From JBGPML01 sp041486955 (GTDB taxonomy: Bacteria > Patescibacteriota > UBA1384 > 2-12-FULL-50-11 > DASWYB01), in NCBI GenBank assembly GCA_041486955.1, contig JBGPML010000027.1, forward strand, positions 1 through 9,587: 9,587 nucleotides of DNA, written 5' to 3'. A program made the translations under genes and the position numbers. A model generated the notes under the pieces. That model ran no database searches and was not told the origin of the DNA. It was given only the letters and a program-made list of their open reading frames with translations. Below, piece after piece: positions 5,638 to 9,587 of the stretch; the stretch's first letter is position 1; each line of letters opens with the position of its first letter.

Positions 5638-6396
5638 ATGGAAAATATGATCGAAGTTAAAAATCTGGTCAAACGATATGGTCAGATGACGGCAGTGGAT
5701 GGTATCTCATTCTCGGTAAAACAGGGGGAGATTTTTGGACTCCTCGGGCCGAATGGGGCAGGTAAAACCACGACGTTAGAGATTATTGAAACTTTGAAAC
5801 CAGCCACTGAGGGAAGTGTTCTCGTCGACGATTTTGATATTCATACCCAAGCTCAAGAAATAAAAAAACGAATTGGCATTCAACTCCAGGCCTCAGGCTT
5901 CTATCCAAACCTGAACCTCATCGAATTACTTAATATGTTTGCCATCATGTATGGGGTAAAAGTTGATGCAATGGCCATGTTGAAAGAGTTTAATCTGGAA
6001 GATAAATCTATGTCGTTCTTCGATAATATGTCTGGTGGTCAAAAACAGCGTTTTTCACTGGCCTCGACTCTCATCAATACGCCCCGCGTGATTTTTCTTG
6101 ACGAACCAACGACGGGATTAGATCCGCAAGCCCGTATTAATTTATGGGACGTGATTCGCGATATTAATAAGAAGGGTGTGACGATCGTCATTACGACCCA
6201 TTATATGGATGAAGCGGAACAGCTTTGCGACCGACTGGCTATTATGGACAATGGTCGAATTATTGCTGAAGACACGCCAGAGAAACTTATTTCTGATCTT
6301 CTTGCCCGTGGTTTTAAGCGACATACCGAAGTTCGTGCCGCCACGCTCGAGGACGTTTTTCTCGATTTTACAGGAAGGAACATTCGTGAAAGCTAA
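5638..6396 (+). CDS. ABC-2 type exporter, ATP-binding protein
   Basis: ATPase subunit of an ABC exporter (DrrA/CcmA-like group), 252 residues, acting on the cytoplasmic side of the membrane as a dimer. Walker A GPNGAGKT (37-44), Q-loop glutamine 82 or 84, signature MSGGQ (131-135), Walker B VIFLDE (151-156), D-loop TGLDP (159-163) and switch histidine 188 are all intact. The C-terminal AATLEDVFLDFTGR (235-248) is typical of drug or lipid exporters of this group. A polysaccharide-binding Wzt-like extension is absent, so O-antigen export is not indicated. The ATG at 5638 is preferred because it follows a promoter directly; the ATG at 5647 is an alternative. The last 11 bases overlap the permease gene, so the two are coupled. 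The substrate is unknown. Confidence 0.95.
   Translation: MENMIEVKNLVKRYGQMTAVDGISFSVKQGEIFGLLGPNGAGKTTTLEIIETLKPATEGSVLVDDFDIHTQAQEIKKRIGIQLQASGFYPNLNLIELLNMFAIMYGVKVDAMAMLKEFNLEDKSMSFFDNMSGGQKQRFSLASTLINTPRVIFLDEPTTGLDPQARINLWDVIRDINKKGVTIVITTHYMDEAEQLCDRLAIMDNGRIIAEDTPEKLISDLLARGFKRHTEVRAATLEDVFLDFTGRNIRES
6372..6380 (+). promoter_or_regulatory. Ribosome binding site that fixes the permease GTG start
   Basis: AGGAAGGAA lies 5 bases before GTG at 6386, inside the end of the ATPase gene. It selects the GTG as start; the reading frame remains open upstream to 6209, but that part only reads through the ATPase gene in another frame. Confidence 0.8.
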
Positions 6397-7507
6397 GCGT
6401 TCATTTAGTAGTCCGAGTCAAATCGTAATTGCATTGGGGCTCGCCAAATATGCCTTGAAGGCCAGTTTTCGTAATAAAGCCAGTTACTTTTTTAGTCTTA
6501 TCTTTCCCCTTATTTTTGTCGTGATATTCGGACTACTCGGAAATTCAGGTGCATCAATAAAACTCGGCGTATCTGACACAATCGATAAAACAAATCCAAT
6601 TTATCAAACGATTAAGAATCTTTCTGAACAAGAGAACGCTCCTATTGAACTAATCGAGGGCAGTGAGCCAGATTTAGAAAAACAGTTATCACAAGCTAAA
6701 ATTGCCAGTATTATCGCTCCTGACCAAAGCGTCCGTCCAATGGCCGGATCGTTAACCCTCGTCAGCTCAAATAGCAATCCCCAAGGTAAAGCCGCCGCCG
6801 AAAGCTTTTTAAGTGGCGTTATAAGCCAGATGAATATTAAAGCCTCAGGCATCGTAAGGCAGCCATTTGCCTTCAATGCAAAAGAGATTTCCGGGAAAGA
6901 ATATCGATATATTGATTATGCTTTGCCCGGACAAATCGGCTTCTCCCTCTTATCGATTGCGACGTTTGGCATAGCCTTTCCGTTAATCACCCTACGTAAA
7001 ACACTAGTGCTAAAACGGATGTTCGCCACGACGGTAAAACCAATCACCTTTGTTGTCGCTCAGTGCTTGAGCCGATCATTTCAGGCTATGCTTCAAGCCG
7101 CCGTCCTCCTCACCGTTGGGGTCTTAGCGTTTCATTTTACCCTGGCGCATGGTTGGATCACGTTTGTTCAAATGATTTTCTTGTCATTCTTAGCTGTATT
7201 AGCTTTTCTGGGATTTGGTCTCTTCATTGGCAACGTCGCCCGCGACGAACAGTCCCTCCCTATCGCTTTAAACTTGTTCAACTTACCCCAAATTCTCTTA
7301 GCAGGTGTCTTTTTCCCGATTGATGGCATGCCGAAATGGCTTCAATTTATTGGTAATAATTTACCATTGGCTTATTTCAATACTGCTTTGCGCAAAATAT
7401 CGGTCGAAGGAATTGCCTTCGTCGATATCTGGCCGTACATTCTTGGCATGATCGTTTGGGGCTTTGTTGCCTATATTGCTGCAGCTCGTGTCTTCAAGAC
7501 TGAGTAA
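6386..7507 (+). CDS. ABC-2 type exporter, permease protein
   Basis: Membrane subunit (373 residues) that partners the ATPase encoded just before it. Layout matches the ABC2_membrane_3 type (PF12698): one N-terminal membrane helix (about 34-52), an extracytoplasmic domain (about 55-178), then about five helices (about 182-202, 222-250, 262-283, 296-312, 346-368). The conserved stretch before the last helices is present as NLPQILLAGVFFPIDGMPKWLQFI (residues 299-322), with the usual short re-entrant region followed by NNLPLAYFNTALR (324-336). The start is GTG with a strong ribosome site and an 11-base overlap with the ATPase gene. One permease gene suggests a homodimer. Candidate substrates (drug, lipid or peptide) cannot be resolved. 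A perfect hairpin begins 6 bases after the stop codon. Confidence 0.93.
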   Translation: MKAKRSFSSPSQIVIALGLAKYALKASFRNKASYFFSLIFPLIFVVIFGLLGNSGASIKLGVSDTIDKTNPIYQTIKNLSEQENAPIELIEGSEPDLEKQLSQAKIASIIAPDQSVRPMAGSLTLVSSNSNPQGKAAAESFLSGVISQMNIKASGIVRQPFAFNAKEISGKEYRYIDYALPGQIGFSLLSIATFGIAFPLITLRKTLVLKRMFATTVKPITFVVAQCLSRSFQAMLQAAVLLTVGVLAFHFTLAHGWITFVQMIFLSFLAVLAFLGFGLFIGNVARDEQSLPIALNLFNLPQILLAGVFFPIDGMPKWLQFIGNNLPLAYFNTALRKISVEGIAFVDIWPYILGMIVWGFVAYIAAARVFKTE

Positions 7508-7513
7508 CGTAGT

Positions 7514-7540
7514 TACCACTGGCAGCAAGTGCCAGTGGTA
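7514..7540. terminator. Perfect hairpin after the exporter operon
   Basis: TACCACTGGCA (7514-7524), loop GCAAG, TGCCAGTGGTA (7530-7540): a perfect 11-bp stem, extendable by G-T pairs, 6 bases after the permease stop. It lacks a following T-tract on the plus strand, so it is not a standard intrinsic terminator. It may instead protect the mRNA 3' end or act as a weak terminator. Confidence 0.5.
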
Positions 7541-7578
7541 GTTGGAAACCGAATGACTACATCTCTCCTCGCTTCAAT

Positions 7579-7628
7579 GTTATTGCGAACGAACCATGTA
7601 TCTCCGCCAGCCGGCGGATGGTATATGG
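7579..7628. repeat. Decayed GTCATTGCGAA-type repeat with internal hairpin
   Basis: Begins GTTATTGCGAACGA, one base different from GTCATTGCGAACGA at 9219, and ends in TGGCG. In between is an imperfect hairpin: TCCGCC (7603-7608) pairs with GGCGGA (7613-7618), extended by CCAT (7594-7597) against ATGG (7625-7628). The far terminal repeat is missing or too degraded to see. It lies in the 194-base gap between the two transporter operons, where I see no gene. Confidence 0.45.
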
Positions 7629-7701
7629 CGAAGAAAAGTAATCTAACCATCTGCGTCCCAAGCTCCGCTTTTGTATGATAGGCTGAAATAAAGGATAATC
7701 C

Positions 7702-8460
7702 ATGCGCTTTGCCGCCACACTGCGAATCAGCCGTAAACACCATATTCTAAAAGACAGACTGAAAAGCAGTCTGGTCGTGTTAGCCACTTTTATTACCATT
7801 CTACTGGTGTTAATGTTGGTGACCAATGTTTATACAATTGATACTAGCCATATTTTGGTTGGATTTACCATTAGTTTACTCCGTACAACCACAGCCTATG
7901 CTATATCACTCATCCTGGCGTTTACTATTGCTCTCGTAATCACGATAAATCGATCGGTTGAAAACGTGTTGCTGCCAATTTTTGACGTGCTGCAAAGTTT
8001 TCCGAGCTTTGCCCTTTTCCCCCTACTCATCCATGCCTTAGGCACGGCTTCGGAAACGATTATTATTGCGGTTCTAACGATTGCAATGATTTGGCCGATT
8101 CTTTTTTCAATTTTGGGAGGAATCAAGAACCGTCGAGAGGATTTAGAGGAGGCCGCAACCGTATTTGGCGCTTCAGGGATCAAACGATTACGCCATTTTA
8201 CTTTGCCCGAACTCATGCCCACAATCTTAACTGGCTCAATCGTTGGCTGGGGAGAAGGTTGGGAGTTTATTATTGGCGCCGAACTACTAGTTGGAACGAA
8301 TATGGGTATTGGCAGCTATCTTGGTAGTTTAGGCAATGCCGGAAAGAATGAACAGTTATTTATCGGGATTGTTTTCTTGATGCTACTGTTGTTCATCATT
8401 AATAAACTTATCTGGCTCCCACTCCTTAATGAAGCCACCCAATACGAAACCGAGGCCTAA
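7702..8460 (+). CDS. NitT/TauT-type ABC transporter permease
   Basis: Inner-membrane permease of 252 residues, of the SsuC/TauC type used for nitrate, sulfonates, taurine, thiamine precursors and similar small molecules. About six hydrophobic segments are visible (about 23-41, 52-82, 88-112, 118-140, 175-198, 220-240). The cytoplasmic EAA loop that docks on the ATPase is clear at 149-173 (EEAATVFGASGIKRLRHFTLP). LQSFPSFALFPLL (97-109) matches the family's conserved Q-x-x-P segment. The start follows AAAGGA by 6 bases. The ATPase gene begins directly after its stop codon. No substrate-binding protein gene lies on either side within the window, which is unusual for an importer, so the substrate cannot be inferred. 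Confidence 0.92.
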   Translation: MRFAATLRISRKHHILKDRLKSSLVVLATFITILLVLMLVTNVYTIDTSHILVGFTISLLRTTTAYAISLILAFTIALVITINRSVENVLLPIFDVLQSFPSFALFPLLIHALGTASETIIIAVLTIAMIWPILFSILGGIKNRREDLEEAATVFGASGIKRLRHFTLPELMPTILTGSIVGWGEGWEFIIGAELLVGTNMGIGSYLGSLGNAGKNEQLFIGIVFLMLLLFIINKLIWLPLLNEATQYETEA

Positions 8461-9207
8461 ATGTCTGAATCGTCGTCTATCATTTCGACCAAAGGAATTT
8501 CTAAAACGTTTGTCTCCAAGGGAGAACGGATGGAAGTGCTGAAGGATGTTGATCTTACAGTAACCCCTTCGGAATTTGTCGCTCTTATTGGTCCGTCAGG
8601 TTGTGGTAAGTCGACTTTTTTACGTATTCTGCTCGGTTTGATCAAGGCCGATTCCGGAGAGGTGATCGATAATCATGAAGCAGTTAAGACGATGATTTTC
8701 CAAAATTTTGCCCTCTTTCCTTGGCTGACCGTCGAAAAAAACGTTGCGTTCGGCTTGGCCATGGGAAATAAATCGCCCCAAGAAATAAAAAAACAGGTGA
8801 GTAGTTATATTCATGAAATGGGATTGAAAGGGTTTGAAGAACAGCACCCGAAAGAGTTATCGGGTGGCATGAAGCAACGGGTTGGCATTGCCCGAGCTTT
8901 GGCGATGCAACCCGACATACTTTTTATGGATGAACCATTTTCCTCGCTGGATGCCTTTACCGCCGAACGACTTCGTCAGGATATTCTGTCAATTTGGATG
9001 AAACAGAAAATGACTGTCGTAATGGTGACTCACTTGGTCGAAGAAGCGGTAGAAATGGCGGATCGAGTTGTCGTCTTTAGTCCCCGCCCAGGAACAATTA
9101 AAGAAGTAATACCCATCACCCTTGACCGTCCCAGAAACAAACGGAGCCCTGAATTTTACAAAATAGTCGACTCGATTACAAAATTAGTGATCGACGAACT
9201 AAACTGA
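8461..9207 (+). CDS. NitT/TauT-type ABC transporter ATP-binding protein
   Basis: ATPase subunit (248 residues) of the SsuB/TauB type, paired with the permease encoded just before it. Walker [10 protein letters not shown] (44-52), Q-loop Gln81 followed by [14 protein letters not shown] (82-95), signature LSGGM (133-137), Walker B ILFMDE (153-158), SSLD D-loop (161-164) and switch His191 are intact. [13 protein letters not shown] is the family's usual version of the helical-domain contact. The ATG directly follows the permease TAA with no gap; GAGG (8452-8455) 5 bases upstream, within the permease gene, is the probable ribosome site, so translation is likely coupled. The length is normal and no extra domain is present. 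Nothing in the protein gives the substrate. Confidence 0.95.
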   Translation: MSESSSIISTKGISKTFVSKGERMEVLKDVDLTVTPSEFVALIGPSGCGKSTFLRILLGLIKADSGEVIDNHEAVKTMIFQNFALFPWLTVEKNVAFGLAMGNKSPQEIKKQVSSYIHEMGLKGFEEQHPKELSGGMKQRVGIARALAMQPDILFMDEPFSSLDAFTAERLRQDILSIWMKQKMTVVMVTHLVEEAVEMADRVVVFSPRPGTIKEVIPITLDRPRNKRSPEFYKIVDSITKLVIDELN

Positions 9208-9218
9208 AAAAATGATGT

Positions 9219-9309
9219 GTCATTGCGAACGACCTGTCCACCGTAACTTTGTGTGAAGGCGGAAGCGTGGCGATCTAGATTGCTTCGTCATTTTATTCTT
9301 CGCAATGAC
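9219..9309. repeat. Inverted-repeat element, GTCATTGCGAA family
   Basis: Element of 91 bp with perfect 11-bp ends: GTCATTGCGAA (9219-9229) and TTCGCAATGAC (9299-9309). Inside are GGCGGAAGCG and GGCGATCTAGATTGCTTCGTC. Similar GTCATTGCGA...TCGCAATGAC elements are scattered through intergenic regions of many unrelated bacterial genomes. It has no coding capacity and lies between convergent genes, where it could also fold as a bidirectional terminator-like hairpin. Partial copies occur at 1493-1530 and 7579-7628. Confidence 0.75.
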
Positions 9310-9322
9310 CAACGGACGATTA

Positions 9323-9568
9323 TTATAAACCAAGGGCTTTATCCAGCTCTTCCTTCGCAAAACCGACAATAATTTTTTCTTCTTTGTCGCCATCAATCAC
9401 AATCACCGGCACGGCCATTTGGCCGGATTTTTTATTGGCTTCTTCCGCTTTTTCCTGATCTTCAGCCACATTATAATCAGTAAATTCGACTTTTTTGTCT
9501 TTTAAATATTCTTTGGTCATACGGCAATACGGACAGGTTGGAGTGGAGTAGATAGTAACTTTTTTCAC
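9323..9568 (-). CDS. Glutaredoxin-like protein, YruB type
   Basis: Thioredoxin-fold protein of 81 residues, a cytoplasmic thiol-disulfide oxidoreductase. The redox motif is Cys12-Pro-Tyr-Cys15 in STPTCPYCRMTKEYL (8-22). The cis-proline is Pro54 in SGQMAVPVIVID (48-59), and GF (69-70) is the usual C-terminal feature. The KSGQ-x-x-VPV form resembles the YruB-like glutaredoxin family (TIGR02196) rather than classical GSH-dependent glutaredoxins. Both active-site cysteines are present, so a dithiol mechanism is possible. It could serve as electron donor for ribonucleotide reductase, as NrdH does, but that is inference from sharing a window with nrdB 8 kb away. The start codon is GTG, with GGAGG 4 bases upstream. 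It converges on the ATPase gene across an inverted-repeat element. Confidence 0.92.
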   Translation of the reverse strand: MKKVTIYSTPTCPYCRMTKEYLKDKKVEFTDYNVAEDQEKAEEANKKSGQMAVPVIVIDGDKEEKIIVGFAKEELDKALGL

Positions 9569-9587
9569 GACGCCTCCGCTTCGCTAT

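Noticed and set aside
6209..6385. Upstream part of the ABC-2 permease frame
   Set aside because: It reads through the ATPase gene in another frame; the GTG at 6386 has the ribosome site and gives the normal N-terminus.
7513..7826. Minus-strand frames in the gap between the two transporters
   Set aside because: They run through the hairpin, the repeat and the start of the permease gene and have no family resemblance or ribosome site.

Overview
The window looks like a chromosomal stretch of a free-standing bacterial genome with moderate GC (low-to-mid 40s by eye), the standard genetic code (TGA ends the membrane glycosyltransferase gene), short intergenic gaps and several ATGA-type overlaps. 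The Chlamydia-like class Ic ribonucleotide reductase subunit, small genes and dispersed palindromic repeats would fit a candidate-phylum bacterium (Patescibacteria or similar), but nothing here fixes the taxon. No tRNA, rRNA, CRISPR array, transposase or phage gene is visible.

Layout. 1-1521: nrdB (141-1160, +) encodes a Phe-for-Tyr, Mn/Fe-type radical subunit. It is bracketed by three copies of a hairpin repeat (about 5-104, 1160-1276, 1291-1451) that share a core but have different, self-complementary arms. 1493-2159: a minus-strand pair, an unlisted 49-residue membrane protein followed 2 bases later by a DUF456 membrane protein. 2215-2504: a KGG-repeat stress protein with a strong ribosome site and a 15-bp hairpin terminator. 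2680-5538: a tightly overlapping minus-strand operon of a polytopic GT-C-like glycosyltransferase, a polyprenyl-phosphate glycosyltransferase (GtrB/DPM type) and a GtrA-type membrane protein. This is the composition of the classic Gtr lipid-linked sugar transfer system.

5539-5637 is a divergent promoter region in which both candidate promoters put transcription starts at or a few bases before the ATG, suggesting leaderless mRNAs. 5638-7507 holds an ABC-2 exporter ATPase and permease (11-nt overlap, GTG start). 7508-7701 holds a perfect 11-bp hairpin and a decayed repeat. 7702-9207 is a NitT/TauT-type permease and ATPase pair with no substrate-binding protein in the window. 9219-9309 is an inverted-repeat element of the GTCATTGCGAA type, and 9323-9568 (-) is a YruB-type glutaredoxin.

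Functional themes: DNA precursor synthesis (nrdB, possibly served by a glutaredoxin), transfer of sugars from lipid carriers across the membrane, and two separate ABC transport systems. The best candidates for something undescribed are the covarying hairpin repeats around nrdB and the small membrane protein coupled to DUF456.
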